DNA of 64,000 nt from Curtobacterium sp. ISL-83 (GCF_018613895.1 NZ_JAGGPH010000013.1:227511-291510), one strand, 5' to 3'. Shown: positions 8,983 through 18,124, counted from the first letter of the stretch. The notes: generated from the sequence alone by a model not told the origin. Numbers and translations: made by a program.

Positions 8983-10317
8983 CTACTTGGTCGAGACCGT
9001 GAAGCCCTGCTGCTTGCCGTACTTGACCAGGGCGTCCTGCCAGGCCTTGAGACCGGACTCGAGCGACGTGCCCTTCTCGTAGGACTGCCCGACGGTGTCC
9101 GCGTAGACGCTGTTCGCGTAGACCTGGTACGGCAGGTACGTGAAGCCGTTGTCCGAGGACTTCGACGCGTCGACCAGGACCTTGTTGATCTGCTGGCCGC
9201 CGAAGTAGGCCGGCTTCTGCTCCTGGAACGCCGAGGAGTTCAGGTCAGCGGTGGCCGACGGGAACCCGCCGGACTGCATGAAGACCTTCGTGGACTCCTT
9301 CGACGAGTTGAGCCACTTCAGGAAGCCCGCGGCGAGTGCCTGGTTCTTCGACTGCTTCATGACGACCTCGGAGCTGCCCCCGTTGTTCGCGGTCTGCGCG
9401 GTGCTGCCGTCGTACGTCGGCATCGGCGCGACGCGCCAGTCGCCCTCGGCGGCGGCGACGCTCGCCTCGAGGTTCCCGGGCATCCAGGCGCCGGTGATCA
9501 GCGTGGCGATCTGGCCGTTGCCGAGCTGCTTGTACCAGTCGTCGGTCCACCCGACGGTCTTCGACAGCAGGCCCTGCTCGACGAGCTGGTTCCAGGTGCT
9601 CGTCCACTTCTTGGTGCCGGCGTCGGCGAGGTTGACCGTCACCTTGTCGCCCTTGGTGGTGAACGGCGTGCCACCGGCCTGGGCGATCATGCTCGTGGTG
9701 AAGCCGGCGTCGCCGGAGTCCGCCGCGATGTAGCTGTTCGGGTCGGCCTGGTGCAGCTTCTTGGCGGCGGCGACGTACTCGTCCCACGTCTTCGGCACCG
9801 CGATGCCGTCCTTGTCGAACACCTTCTTGTTGTAGAACAGCGCCATGGGGCCGGAGTCCTGCGGCAGACCGTAGATCTTGCCGTTCATCGCGACCGAGTT
9901 CCACGTGCTGGCGGCGAACTTGCTCTTCAGGTCACCGAAGCCGTACGACGACAGGTCGAGCAGGGAGTCGGACAGGGCGAACTGCGGCAGCGCGTAGTAC
10001 TCGACCTGGGCGACGTCGGGAGCCCCCGAGCCGGCCTTCACGGTGTTCTGCAGCTTCGTGTACTGGTCCGACCCGGTGCCGGCGTTGACCAGCTTGACGG
10101 TGACCTTCGGGTACTGCTTCTCGAACGCGGCGACCTGGTCCTTCGCGGACGGCGTCCACGACCAGTACGTGAGCGTGCCGCCCTTGGCGAGGGCCTTGTC
10201 GATGTCGGACGACGACCCGCCCGAGGACGATCCGCCGGACGCGCAGGCGGCGAGGGCGATGGTGGCGGTGACGCCGATGGCCAGGGCGCTGAGGCCCCGC
10301 CGGAGACGCTGGTGCAT
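8983..10317 (-). CDS. Carbohydrate ABC transporter substrate-binding lipoprotein (family 1)
   Basis: This extracellular solute-binding protein of 444 residues is anchored as a lipoprotein: signal sequence MHQRLRRGLSALAIGVTATI ends in lipobox LAAC followed by SGGSSSGGSSS. It has the SBP_bac_1 fold features of maltose-type binding proteins (YYALPQFALSD, YGLPQDSGPMALFYNKKVF, GAWMPGN). ATG 10317 is preferred over the earlier in-frame start because AAAGG lies about 8 bases upstream. It sits between two permease genes and a GH35 beta-galactosidase, so its ligand is probably a galactoside-containing oligosaccharide (inference). Confidence 0.93.
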   Translation of the reverse strand: MHQRLRRGLSALAIGVTATIALAACASGGSSSGGSSSDIDKALAKGGTLTYWSWTPSAKDQVAAFEKQYPKVTVKLVNAGTGSDQYTKLQNTVKAGSGAPDVAQVEYYALPQFALSDSLLDLSSYGFGDLKSKFAASTWNSVAMNGKIYGLPQDSGPMALFYNKKVFDKDGIAVPKTWDEYVAAAKKLHQADPNSYIAADSGDAGFTTSMIAQAGGTPFTTKGDKVTVNLADAGTKKWTSTWNQLVEQGLLSKTVGWTDDWYKQLGNGQIATLITGAWMPGNLEASVAAAEGDWRVAPMPTYDGSTAQTANNGGSSEVVMKQSKNQALAAGFLKWLNSSKESTKVFMQSGGFPSATADLNSSAFQEQKPAYFGGQQINKVLVDASKSSDNGFTYLPYQVYANSVYADTVGQSYEKGTSLESGLKAWQDALVKYGKQQGFTVSTK

Positions 10318-10365
10318 GGGTGTGCCTTTCACTTCTTCGTGTTGGGTTCGTGCTGCTGCGGGTGG

Positions 10366-11337
10366 TCAGGCCTTGACGGACCCGGCCGCGAGGCCGGACT
10401 GCCAGAAGCGCTGGAGGAAGAGGAACGCGACCACGATCGGGATGATCGTGAGGAGCGATCCGGTGACGACGAGGTTGTAGATCGGCTGCGCCCCGGAACC
10501 GGTGGCCTGCGCGTTCCACTGGTTGAGCCCGACGGTGAGCGGGTACCACTTCGGGTCGCTCAGCATGATGAGCGGCAGGAAGTAGTTGTTCCAGGTGGCG
10601 ACGACGGCGAACAGCAGGACCGTGACGACACCGGGGGCGAGCAGGCGGAGCGCGATGGTGAAGAAGATCCGGAACTCCCCCGCGCCGTCCATGCGGGCGG
10701 CCTCGAGGAGCTCCGCCGGGATCGCGTCCACCGCGTAGGTCCAGATCAGGTACATCCCGAACGGGCTGATGAGCGACGGCAGGATGATCGCCCACGGGGT
10801 GTTCGTCAGCCCGACCTGCGAGAAGAGCAGGAACGTCGGGACGGCGAGGGCGGTCCCGGGTACCGCGATCGCACCGAGCACGACGGCGAAGACGGCGCGA
10901 CGGCCGGGGAACTGGAACTTCGCCATGCCGTACCCCGCGACCGTGGCGAGCAGGGTCGCACCGCCCGCGCCGACCACGACGTAGAGCAGCGTGTTCCCGA
11001 ACCACTGCAGGAAGATGCCGTCGTTGTAGGTCAGCGTGTCGACGATGTTCTGCCACAGGTTGAAGTGGCCGCCGAACCACAGACCGAAGGTCGACAGCAA
11101 CGACGACTGCGTCTTCGTGCTGTTCACGAGCAGGTAGAACAGCGGTGCGAACGAGTACACGACGAACACGACCATGACCGCCGTCAGCAGTCCGGACCGC
11201 TTGATCCGGCGTCCGCCCTCGGCGTTGCGGACGCGTCGGGTCGGCCGGGAGGCGCGGCCCGAGCGGGTGCGCGCGTCGCCGAACGTCGTGGTCGCCTCCG
11301 TCACGGTGGCGCGTGCGGGGGTCTGCAGGGCGCTCAT
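10366..11337 (-). CDS. Carbohydrate ABC transporter permease (MalG type)
   Basis: This inner-membrane permease of 323 residues has about six transmembrane segments. The EAA cytoplasmic loop, LLEAARMDGAGEFRIFFTI, contacts the ATPase. A basic N-terminal extension of about 45 residues precedes the first membrane helix. Its ATG overlaps the stop of the partner permease (ATGA), showing translational coupling. No ATPase gene is in the cluster; like many CUT1 systems in actinobacteria it probably uses a shared MsmK/UgpC-type ATPase encoded elsewhere. Confidence 0.93.
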   Translation of the reverse strand: MSALQTPARATVTEATTTFGDARTRSGRASRPTRRVRNAEGGRRIKRSGLLTAVMVVFVVYSFAPLFYLLVNSTKTQSSLLSTFGLWFGGHFNLWQNIVDTLTYNDGIFLQWFGNTLLYVVVGAGGATLLATVAGYGMAKFQFPGRRAVFAVVLGAIAVPGTALAVPTFLLFSQVGLTNTPWAIILPSLISPFGMYLIWTYAVDAIPAELLEAARMDGAGEFRIFFTIALRLLAPGVVTVLLFAVVATWNNYFLPLIMLSDPKWYPLTVGLNQWNAQATGSGAQPIYNLVVTGSLLTIIPIVVAFLFLQRFWQSGLAAGSVKA

Positions 11338-12272
11338 CGGTTCTCCTGGCGGGTTCCGCGGACCTGGACGACGTAGGCGATCACGGCGGTGATGACACCC
11401 ATGACGATCGCGACCGTGGCGGAGTAGTTGAACTGCTGCCCGCTGAAGGACAGCGAGTAGGCGTACATGTTCGGGGTGAAGGCGCTGCCGATGACGTTCG
11501 GGGCGAGGGTCTTCAGCAGGTTCGGCTCGTTGAAGAGCTGGAAGCTGCCGATGATCGAGAAGATCGTCGCGATCACCATCGGGCCGCGGAGGGCGGGGAG
11601 CTTGATCGAGAAGACGGTGCGCATCGGGCCGGCGCCGTCGAGCTCGGCGGCCTCGTACAGGTCACCGGGCACGGTGCGGAGTGCGGCGTAGAAGATCAGC
11701 ATGTTGTAGCCGAGGAACTCCCACGTGACCACGTTCCCGATCGAGGTCAGGACCCACGTCGGGCTGAACGGCTGCAGCAGGTCGATGCCGAGCGCGTGGT
11801 TCGCCGCCCCGGTCAGGCCGAACTGGTTGCCGTAGATGAAGCCCCAGATCAGCGCGGCCACGACACCGGGGACCGCGTACGGCAGGAACACCGCGATGCG
11901 GAAGAAGCTCGTTCCCCACAGCCGAGCGCTGTCCAGCGCGAGGGCGGCCACCAGGGCGAGGCCGAGCATGATCGGCACCTGGATGAGCAGGAACACCGCC
12001 ACCCGGCCGAACCCGGCCCAGAACTTGGTGTCCTGGAAGAGCTGCACGTAGTTGGCGAACCAGACGAACTGGTTGCCGCCGATGAGCTGGTCGCGGAACA
12101 GGCTGAGCCACAGGGCGTAGCCGATCGGCACGATGAGCATCGCGACGAGGACGACGACGAACGGGCCGACGAAGAGCCAGCCGGTCCAGCGCCCCCGCGC
12201 TCTCAGGCGTCGGCGGGCGGGGCTCGGGGCGGGGGTGGCCGCCTCGGCCGGGCGCGCTGCGAGCGTGCTCAT
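11334..12272 (-). CDS. Carbohydrate ABC transporter permease (MalF type)
   Basis: This 312-residue permease (MSTLAARPAE...) carries the EAA loop LYEAAELDGAGPMRTVFSIKLPAL and about six membrane segments beginning GWLFVGPFVVVLVAMLIVP. ATG 12272 follows AAGGAG by 4 bases, which decides the start; the longer open frame has no RBS. It is the first gene of a four-gene operon (MalF, MalG, binding protein, GH35) and diverges from a LacI-family regulator. The shared 200-bp promoter region carries two copies of a palindromic operator at 12366-12383 and 12402-12417. Confidence 0.93.
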   Translation of the reverse strand: MSTLAARPAEAATPAPSPARRRLRARGRWTGWLFVGPFVVVLVAMLIVPIGYALWLSLFRDQLIGGNQFVWFANYVQLFQDTKFWAGFGRVAVFLLIQVPIMLGLALVAALALDSARLWGTSFFRIAVFLPYAVPGVVAALIWGFIYGNQFGLTGAANHALGIDLLQPFSPTWVLTSIGNVVTWEFLGYNMLIFYAALRTVPGDLYEAAELDGAGPMRTVFSIKLPALRGPMVIATIFSIIGSFQLFNEPNLLKTLAPNVIGSAFTPNMYAYSLSFSGQQFNYSATVAIVMGVITAVIAYVVQVRGTRQENR

Positions 12273-12365
12273 GTGACTCCTTCGTCGGGCTGCGTGCTGC
12301 TGCTTCGGGTCGTGCTGGGTTCGAGTCGTCCGCGTCAGCGGTGTTGCGGCCTGGAGAGGCATCGA

Positions 12366-12383
12366 GATGTTGACGTCAACATC
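12366..12383. promoter_or_regulatory. LacI-family operator, perfect 18-bp palindrome (site 1)
   Basis: GATGTTGACGTCAACATC is a perfect 18-bp palindrome with the central CG typical of LacI/GalR-family operators. It lies in the divergent region between the galactoside transporter operon and a LacI-family gene, so it is most likely bound by that regulator. Confidence 0.8.
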
Positions 12384-12401
12384 GAACGTCGCGACGATAG
12401 C

Positions 12402-12417
12402 ATGGCAACGTCAACAT
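12402..12417. promoter_or_regulatory. LacI-family operator, imperfect copy (site 2)
   Basis: ATGGCAACGTCAACAT matches the 16-bp core of site 1 at 13 of 16 positions; the right half GTCAACAT is identical. The two centres are 35 bp apart. Two sites may let a dimer pair repress both divergent promoters. Confidence 0.65.
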
Positions 12418-12474
12418 GCGCTAGCGTTCGGGCGGTGGGGGCGTTCCTGCTCCGCTGGACCCGAAGGAGCCGTC

Positions 12475-13509
12475 GTGACGACCGAGCTGTCGCCCGCCGC
12501 ACGTCGGGCCCCCTCGATGGCCGCCGTGGCCGAAGCCGCCGGCGTCTCGATGCAGACGGTCTCCCGCGTGGCGCGGGGCTTCGACAACGTCAGCCCCGAC
12601 ACCCGCGACCGCGTGCAGCGTGCGATGGACGCCCTCGGGTACCGCCCGAACCGGGCGGCCAGGGCCCTGCGCTCCGGACGGTTCCGGACCATCGGCGTGA
12701 TCATGTTCACGCTCGCGTCGTTCGGCAACATGCGGACGCTCGAGGCCATCGCCGAGGCCGCCGGAGCCGCGGACTTCACGATCACGCTGCTGCCGATGGC
12801 GTCCCGCACCGAAGAGGGCGTGCGCTCCGCCTTCTCGCGACTGAACGAACAGGCCGTCGACGGCGTGGTCATCATCATCGAGTCACACATCATCGACACG
12901 GCCGAGGTCGTGCTGCCGGACGGCGTCCCGATGATCATCGTCGACTCGACGGGCACCACCGACCACCCGGCGATCGACACCGACCAGGCCGACGGCGCCC
13001 GTCAGGCCACGCAGCACCTGCTCGACCTCGGGCACGAGACGGTGTGGCACGTCGCCGGCCCCGCGTCGTCGTACTCGGCGGCTCGGCGCCTGGCGGCCTG
13101 GCAGGCGACGCTCGAACGCGCCGGCCGCCCGGTGCCGCCGGTGTTCCACGGCGAGTGGAGCAGCGAGTCGGGCTACCAGGCGGGGCTCGAGATCGCCGGC
13201 CGCCCGGACATCACCGCGGTGTTCGCCGCGAACGACCAGACGGCGCTCGGTGTCCTGCGTGCGGCGCACGAACTCGGCCGGCCGGTCCCCGAGACACTGA
13301 GCGTGGTGGGGTTCGACGACTCCCCCGAGTCCGACTCGTTCTGGCCGCCGCTGACGACCGTGCACCAGTCCTTCGACGAGGTCGGACGGCTGGCGGTGGC
13401 GAACCTGCTCGCGCAGATCGACGGCGAGACGCCGCCGTCCGCGCCGGACCTGGTGCCGGTGCGCCTGGTCGTGCGTGCGAGCACGGGGCCCGCGCCGACG
13501 CGGGGCTGA
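12475..13509 (+). CDS. LacI-family transcriptional regulator
   Basis: This 344-residue repressor has an N-terminal LacI HTH (SMAAVAEAAGVSMQTVSRVARGFDNVSPDTRDRV) with hinge helix YRPNRAARALRSGR. A periplasmic-binding-protein-like sensor domain follows (IGVIMFTLASFG, VVGFDDSPESDSFWPPLTTV). GTG 12475 is set by AAGGAG at 12464-12469. It diverges from the MalF-MalG-binding protein-GH35 operon. Both its own promoter and the operon promoter contain the TGTTGACGTCAACA-type palindrome, so it likely represses the operon until a galactoside-derived sugar binds. The inducer is unknown. Confidence 0.92.
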   Translation: MTTELSPAARRAPSMAAVAEAAGVSMQTVSRVARGFDNVSPDTRDRVQRAMDALGYRPNRAARALRSGRFRTIGVIMFTLASFGNMRTLEAIAEAAGAADFTITLLPMASRTEEGVRSAFSRLNEQAVDGVVIIIESHIIDTAEVVLPDGVPMIIVDSTGTTDHPAIDTDQADGARQATQHLLDLGHETVWHVAGPASSYSAARRLAAWQATLERAGRPVPPVFHGEWSSESGYQAGLEIAGRPDITAVFAANDQTALGVLRAAHELGRPVPETLSVVGFDDSPESDSFWPPLTTVHQSFDEVGRLAVANLLAQIDGETPPSAPDLVPVRLVVRASTGPAPTRG

Positions 13510-13562
13510 CCCGCGAGCAGGCCCAGCCCAGTCCGGACGACCTCAGCGCAGCCCGAACAGGC

Positions 13563-14666
13563 TCAGTGCAGCCGCATCGACGTGACCATCGGGCAGGCGA
13601 ACGGGTCCCGCGCGGCGAGGCCGACCTTGTTGAGGTGCGCGACCACGATCCCGTACGACCGCAGCAGCGTCGTCTCGGTGTAGGGCACTCCGAGCGTCTC
13701 GCAGTGCGCCTTCACGAGGGGCTTCACGAGACGCAGGTTCGGCCGCGCCATGCTCGGGAACAGGTGGTGCTCGGCCTGGTGGTTCAGCCCACCGAGCAGG
13801 TGGTCGACCCACTTGCCGCCGACGATGTTCCGCGACGTGCGGACCTGCCGCGAGAAGAAATCGATGCGGGCGTTCTCGGCGATGACCGGCATGCCCTTGT
13901 GGTTCGGCGCGAACGAGGCGCCCATCATCACACCGAAGACCGCGAGCTGCACGCCGACGAACGCGAACCCGATGCCGACGGGCAGGAACGTGAACACGGC
14001 CCAGAAGTAGAGCGCGAACCGGGCGACGAACAGCACGGCCTCGACCGCACGGTCGCGTGAGGTCCCCTTCACGTGCTCGCCCGTCACGACGGCGCGGATC
14101 GACAGCCAGTGCAGGTTGAAGCCCTCCATCGTCAGCAGCGGGAAGAACGCCCACCCCTGCACCCGGGTCAGGAGCCGCAGCAGGCCGGTGCGGCGCGCGG
14201 CGTCCTCTTCCAGGAACGACACCGTGTCCTGCGCGATGTCCGGGTCCTTGCCGATGGTGTTCGGGTTGCCGTGGTGCCGGGTGTGCTTGTTCATCCACCA
14301 CGAGTACGACATGCCGACGAGGAAGACCCCGACGAAGCGGCCCGCGTGGTCGTTCCAGCGGTGCGAGGCGAAGATCTGCCGGTGCGCGGCCTCGTGCGAC
14401 AGGAACGCGAACTGGGTGAAGACGACGCCGAGGACAGCGGCCGGGATGAGCGCGAACCAGCTGTGCCCGAGGAACGCTGTCGCCGTGAAGGCGAGGGCGC
14501 CGACGGCGATCAGCACCGCGAAGACGGTCCAGTAGAAGCCCGTCCGGCGCTGGAGCAGGCCGGCGTCCTTGACCTGCTGCAACAGGTCCTTGTAGGTCGA
14601 GGTGCCGGAGCGGACACCCGGCTGGCGGGCGACCGTCGGGCGGTACAGGGTGGACGAATTCGCCAT
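13563..14666 (-). CDS. Membrane fatty acid desaturase
   Basis: This 367-residue integral membrane di-iron desaturase has three histidine boxes: HEAAH, KHTRHHGNPN and NHQAEHHLFP. These bind the oxygen-activating iron pair. Hydrophobic segments flank them (FYWTVFAVLIAVGALAFTATAFLG; LFVARFALYFWAVFTFLPVGIGF). The third box of HQAEHH type is typical of acyl-lipid desaturases acting on membrane phospholipids. ATG 14666 has GGAAG 8 bases upstream; the longer open frame to about 15110 is unrelated sequence. It stands alone, and its likely job is membrane fluidity adjustment. Double-bond position cannot be inferred. Confidence 0.9.
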   Translation of the reverse strand: MANSSTLYRPTVARQPGVRSGTSTYKDLLQQVKDAGLLQRRTGFYWTVFAVLIAVGALAFTATAFLGHSWFALIPAAVLGVVFTQFAFLSHEAAHRQIFASHRWNDHAGRFVGVFLVGMSYSWWMNKHTRHHGNPNTIGKDPDIAQDTVSFLEEDAARRTGLLRLLTRVQGWAFFPLLTMEGFNLHWLSIRAVVTGEHVKGTSRDRAVEAVLFVARFALYFWAVFTFLPVGIGFAFVGVQLAVFGVMMGASFAPNHKGMPVIAENARIDFFSRQVRTSRNIVGGKWVDHLLGGLNHQAEHHLFPSMARPNLRLVKPLVKAHCETLGVPYTETTLLRSYGIVVAHLNKVGLAARDPFACPMVTSMRLH

Positions 14667-15051
14667 GCGGCTGCTTCCGTGCGGAACAGCCCTTCGGCCG
14701 AACGTCGAGTTCCCGCATTCGCGATTGTGGCGAGCGTACGCGAGGGCGTCCCGCGCGACGAACGGCCCGGCGAGCGCACGGCTGACTGTGGGCGGGTTGG
14801 CAGATCCGGCCGCGCGGAGCGCGGATCTCGGCATCCCGAACACGTGGCCGGGGGACAACACCCGGTCCACCGTCCACCGGACGGGAGGCGCGGGACGGGT
14901 CCGCACCGTGCCTCCCGTCCGACCGCTGGTCGCGTCGGCTGCTGGTGCGGTCTGGCGGGACGGCAGAGGACGCCGGGGCGCGAGCGCCCCGACGTCCTCT
15001 GTGCTCACTCGACACCCACCGGAGTGTGCGCCGAGGCGTCTCATCTTCCCA
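14667..15051. other. Gene-free stretch between desaturase and GH51 gene
   Basis: 385 bases without a supported gene. It holds the desaturase upstream region and the strong hairpin at 14965-15000 that probably ends the GH51 transcript. I see no other RNA gene or repeat. Confidence 0.5.
14965..15000 (-). terminator. Terminator hairpin downstream of GH51 gene
   Basis: Arms 14965-14980 and 14985-15000 pair over 16 bases with one mismatch (AGAGGACG...CGGGGCG / CGCCCCG...CGTCCTCT) around a CGAG loop. It lies about 50 bases beyond the GH51 stop on the minus strand. Confidence 0.75.
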
Positions 15052-16554
15052 TCAGCCGATCGAGACCGCGGTCCAGGAGACCGGCGGGAGCTCGATGGTG
15101 ATGGTGTCACCCTCGCGGCGGACCGTGTCGTTGACCCGCAGGCCGACGCGCTCGGTGCCGGACAGGTCGTTCACCAGGTGGATGTCGTCCTCCCACACGC
15201 CCTCGGCACGGACGTCCCCGTCGACGGTCAGGCCGGCGAGGTCGATCGTGACGGTGGTGCTCTCGGTGGTGTGGCGGTTCACCAGGAACACGGCTGCACC
15301 GTCGTCGGAGACCGTGGCCGCCGAGTCCACGACCGGGACCTCGCCGTACTTGCCGCCGTCGACGGTGTCACCGCTCGACTTGACCTGCAGCGACGTGCCG
15401 TGCGCGAGCTTCGACGTGAGCGAGAAGGGGAAGAAGGTGGTCTGGCGCCAGGCCGGCCCACCGGGCTCGGTCATGATCGGGCCGATCACGTTGACGAGCT
15501 GCGCGAGCGACGCCGAGGCGACCCGGTCCGCGTGGCGGAGCAGCGAGATGAGGAGTCCCCCGACGACGACCGCGTCGGCGACTGTGTAGACGTCCTCGAG
15601 CAGGCGCGGGGCGACCGGCCACTCGTCGAGCGTGAAGGTCTTCGCCTGGGCCTCCCACTTCGTGATGGACCAGACGTTCCACTCGTCGAACGAGATGTCG
15701 ATCCGCTTGTCCGACCCCTTGTGCGCCTGCACGTGGTCGGCCGCGGTGGTGACGGTCTTGATGAAGTGGTCCATGTTCACGCCGGCCGCGAGGAAGGAGG
15801 CGAGGTCGTCGCCCTCCTCGTAGTAGGCGTGGGCCGAGATGTAGTCCACGTCCTCGTAGGCGTGCTCGAGGACGGTGCGCTCCCACTCGCCGAACGTCGG
15901 CATCGACGCCCCCGAGGAGCCGCAGGCCACGAGCTCGAGGTCGGGCTGGATCTGCCGCATGGCCTTGGCGGTCATCGCGGCGAGCTTGCCGTAGTCCTCG
16001 GCGTTCTTGTGGCCGAGCTGCCACGGGCCGTCCATCTCGTTGCCGAGGCACCACATCGTGACGCCGAAGGGCTCGTCTCGACCGTTCGTCTTGCGCGCAT
16101 CGGACAGGGCGGTGCCGCCGCTGATGTTCGCGTACTCGAGCAGTTCGATGGCCTCGGCGGTGCCGCGGGTGCCGAGGTTCACGGCGAGCATGAGCTCGGA
16201 GCCGACCTGGTCGAGCCACTGCTGGAACTCGTGCAGGCCGACCTCGTTCGTCTCGGTGGAGTGCCACGCGAGGTCGAGCCGACGCGGGCGCTCCTCGACC
16301 GGGCCGACACCGTCTTCCCACTTGTACCCGGAGACGAAGTTGCCGCCGGGGTAGCGGATGGTGGTGACGCCGAGCTCCTTGACGAGGTCGATGACGTCCT
16401 TGCGGAAACCGTTCTCGTCGGCGGTCTCGTGGGCGGGCTCGTGGATGCCGTCGTAGACGTGGCGTCCGAGGTGCTCGACGAACCCGCCGAACAGGCGACG
16501 TCGCACCGGCCCCACGGTGAACGCGGCGTCGAGGACCAGGTGTGTGCGGGGCAT
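15052..16554 (-). CDS. Alpha-L-arabinofuranosidase, glycoside hydrolase family 51
   Basis: This 500-residue intracellular GH51 enzyme releases arabinofuranose from arabino-oligosaccharides. The acid/base Glu at about 173 lies in WCLGNEMDG, and the nucleophile Glu at about 291 in ISFDEWNVW. The N-terminal FGGFVEHLGRHVYDGI and IRYPGGNFVSGYKWEDGVG are family hallmarks. Full length for the bacterial hexameric AbfA type. It diverges from a three-gene ABC importer. Two identical GTGAGCGCTCAC palindromes in the shared 199-bp promoter region imply co-regulation by a LacI-family repressor that is not encoded in this cluster. Confidence 0.95.
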   Translation of the reverse strand: MPRTHLVLDAAFTVGPVRRRLFGGFVEHLGRHVYDGIHEPAHETADENGFRKDVIDLVKELGVTTIRYPGGNFVSGYKWEDGVGPVEERPRRLDLAWHSTETNEVGLHEFQQWLDQVGSELMLAVNLGTRGTAEAIELLEYANISGGTALSDARKTNGRDEPFGVTMWCLGNEMDGPWQLGHKNAEDYGKLAAMTAKAMRQIQPDLELVACGSSGASMPTFGEWERTVLEHAYEDVDYISAHAYYEEGDDLASFLAAGVNMDHFIKTVTTAADHVQAHKGSDKRIDISFDEWNVWSITKWEAQAKTFTLDEWPVAPRLLEDVYTVADAVVVGGLLISLLRHADRVASASLAQLVNVIGPIMTEPGGPAWRQTTFFPFSLTSKLAHGTSLQVKSSGDTVDGGKYGEVPVVDSAATVSDDGAAVFLVNRHTTESTTVTIDLAGLTVDGDVRAEGVWEDDIHLVNDLSGTERVGLRVNDTVRREGDTITIELPPVSWTAVSIG

Positions 16555-16611
16555 GGATCTCCTTCGATCGTGCTTGGGCAGGTGCCGCGGGCGAGTGTCG
16601 CGTCACGCAAA

Positions 16612-16623
16612 GTGAGCGCTCAC
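16612..16623. promoter_or_regulatory. Operator palindrome GTGAGCGCTCAC, copy 1
   Basis: A perfect 12-bp palindrome just upstream of the GH51 gene, with the central GC/CG symmetry usual for LacI-family sites. Identical to the copy at 16693-16704. Confidence 0.75.
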
Positions 16624-16692
16624 CCATCAGAAACGCTACCGGCTTTCGAACCGGCGCGGAAGGGGTGGCGGATGATGGGGGCGAGCGCTAAT

Positions 16693-16704
16693 GTGAGCGC
16701 TCAC
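16693..16704. promoter_or_regulatory. Operator palindrome GTGAGCGCTCAC, copy 2
   Basis: Identical 12-bp palindrome, 81 bp centre to centre from copy 1 and about 50 bp before the arabinoside binding-protein gene. A partial copy (GCGAGCGCTA) lies at 16681-16690. Confidence 0.75.
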
Positions 16705-16753
16705 GGAGCACCGACCCTGCCCCGAAACTCGGCCGTCCCGATGGAGTGATGCC

Positions 16754-18124
16754 ATGCCGATCCGATCAGCCCTACCCGCTTCGACCCCCCGAGGCGGTGC
16801 CTTCACCCGGCGGAGTCTGCTCGCCGCCGGAGCCGCGGCCGCCACGGTCCTGCCCCTCGCAGCCTGCTCGAGTCCGGTTGCCGCCGGGCTCGCCGGGGCC
16901 GCCCTCAACCCGGAGACCCTGGTCTTCTGGAACCTGTTCGGCGGTGGTGACGGTGCCCGCATGCAGGCGATGGAGGCCGGCTACGCGAAGCAGCACGGCG
17001 GCTCCAGTTCCCTGCAGGCCACCACGTTCGCGTGGGGCAACCCGTACTACTCGAAGCTGACACTGGCCACCGTCGGGAACAAGCCGCCGGACGTCGCCAT
17101 CGCACACCTGACCCGGGCGAAGCCGCTCTGGGACGGCGACCTGCTCGACCCGATCACGTCCGAAGACCTGGCGAGCGTCGGGTTGAGCGCGGCGGACTTC
17201 AACCAGAAGGCCTGGGCGGCGCAGAAGACGAGCGGGAAGAACATCGCGATCCCGCTCGACACCCACCCCTTCGTCCTCTTCTACAACGTTGACGTCTGCC
17301 AGAAGGCGGGCTTGCTCGACAGCGACGGCCAGCTCAAGGACCTGTCCGGCATGGACAACTTCGAACGGGCCCTCGCCGCGGTGTCGAAGGTCACCGGCGG
17401 GAACGCCATCAACGTCGCGAACGTCGTGCCGGAGACCGCGACCCCCTGGCGCTTCTTCTGGACGCTGTACAACCAGATCAACGGTGCGACGCCGTTCATC
17501 AGTGGCGGCGGCGGCAAGCTCACCGTCAACGAGGACGCCTACAACGAGGTCACGAACCGCACGCAGAAGTGGGTGAAGCAGGGCTGGCTCAACAAGGCCC
17601 TCGACTACGCCACGGCGGAGTCGCTGATGTTCACCGGCAAGGTCGGCTTCTTCATGCAGGGCGAGTGGGAGATCAGCACGGCGCAGTCGATCAAGGGGCT
17701 GAAGTTCGGCATGGCGCCGATCCCGCAGCTCTACGACAAGCCCGCCACCCAGGCCGACTCGCACACGTTCGTGCTCCCCCGCAAGGACCGGACGCCGGCG
17801 CAGCGCAAGCAGGCGATGCTCTTCATCAAGCAGATGCTCGAGCAGAGCATGACGTGGGCGGAGGGCGGCCACGTGCCGGCCTACATGCCGACGTTCCACA
17901 GCACCGCGTACAAGAACCTCAAGCCGCAGTCGAACTACGCGGCCGCTGCCGAGACGGCGGTGTTCGACGACGCGGCCTGGTACGGCGGTTCCGGCTCGAC
18001 CTTCGAGGGCATCGTGGGCGCGCAACTCGCCCTCGTGCAGCAGGGCAGTTCCACCCCCGCCCAGGCGCTCAACTCGATGAAGAGTCAATTGGCGACCTAC
18101 CTCAACACCCCGAGCCCACTGTGA
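16754..18124 (+). CDS. Carbohydrate ABC transporter substrate-binding lipoprotein, twin-arginine-like signal
   Basis: This 456-residue SBP_bac_1-type binding protein starts with a Tat-like signal, FTRRSLLAAGAAAATVLPLA, and ends the signal in lipobox LAAC (about 35-38), so it may be exported folded and then lipid-anchored. Body motifs such as LVFWNLFGGGDGARM and GKVGFFMQGEWEI match sugar-binding family members. It leads a transporter operon divergent from GH51 arabinofuranosidase. The ligand is probably an arabinose-containing oligosaccharide (inference from context). The following permease begins 39 bases after the stop. Confidence 0.92.
   Translation: MPIRSALPASTPRGGAFTRRSLLAAGAAAATVLPLAACSSPVAAGLAGAALNPETLVFWNLFGGGDGARMQAMEAGYAKQHGGSSSLQATTFAWGNPYYSKLTLATVGNKPPDVAIAHLTRAKPLWDGDLLDPITSEDLASVGLSAADFNQKAWAAQKTSGKNIAIPLDTHPFVLFYNVDVCQKAGLLDSDGQLKDLSGMDNFERALAAVSKVTGGNAINVANVVPETATPWRFFWTLYNQINGATPFISGGGGKLTVNEDAYNEVTNRTQKWVKQGWLNKALDYATAESLMFTGKVGFFMQGEWEISTAQSIKGLKFGMAPIPQLYDKPATQADSHTFVLPRKDRTPAQRKQAMLFIKQMLEQSMTWAEGGHVPAYMPTFHSTAYKNLKPQSNYAAAAETAVFDDAAWYGGSGSTFEGIVGAQLALVQQGSSTPAQALNSMKSQLATYLNTPSPL

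Noticed and set aside
7963..11376. Very long plus-strand open frame (1137 codons) across the GH35 and transporter genes
   Set aside because: It is antisense to four well-supported genes, has no RBS or recognisable domain, and its Arg/Val/Gly-rich composition is the usual shadow of high-GC coding DNA.
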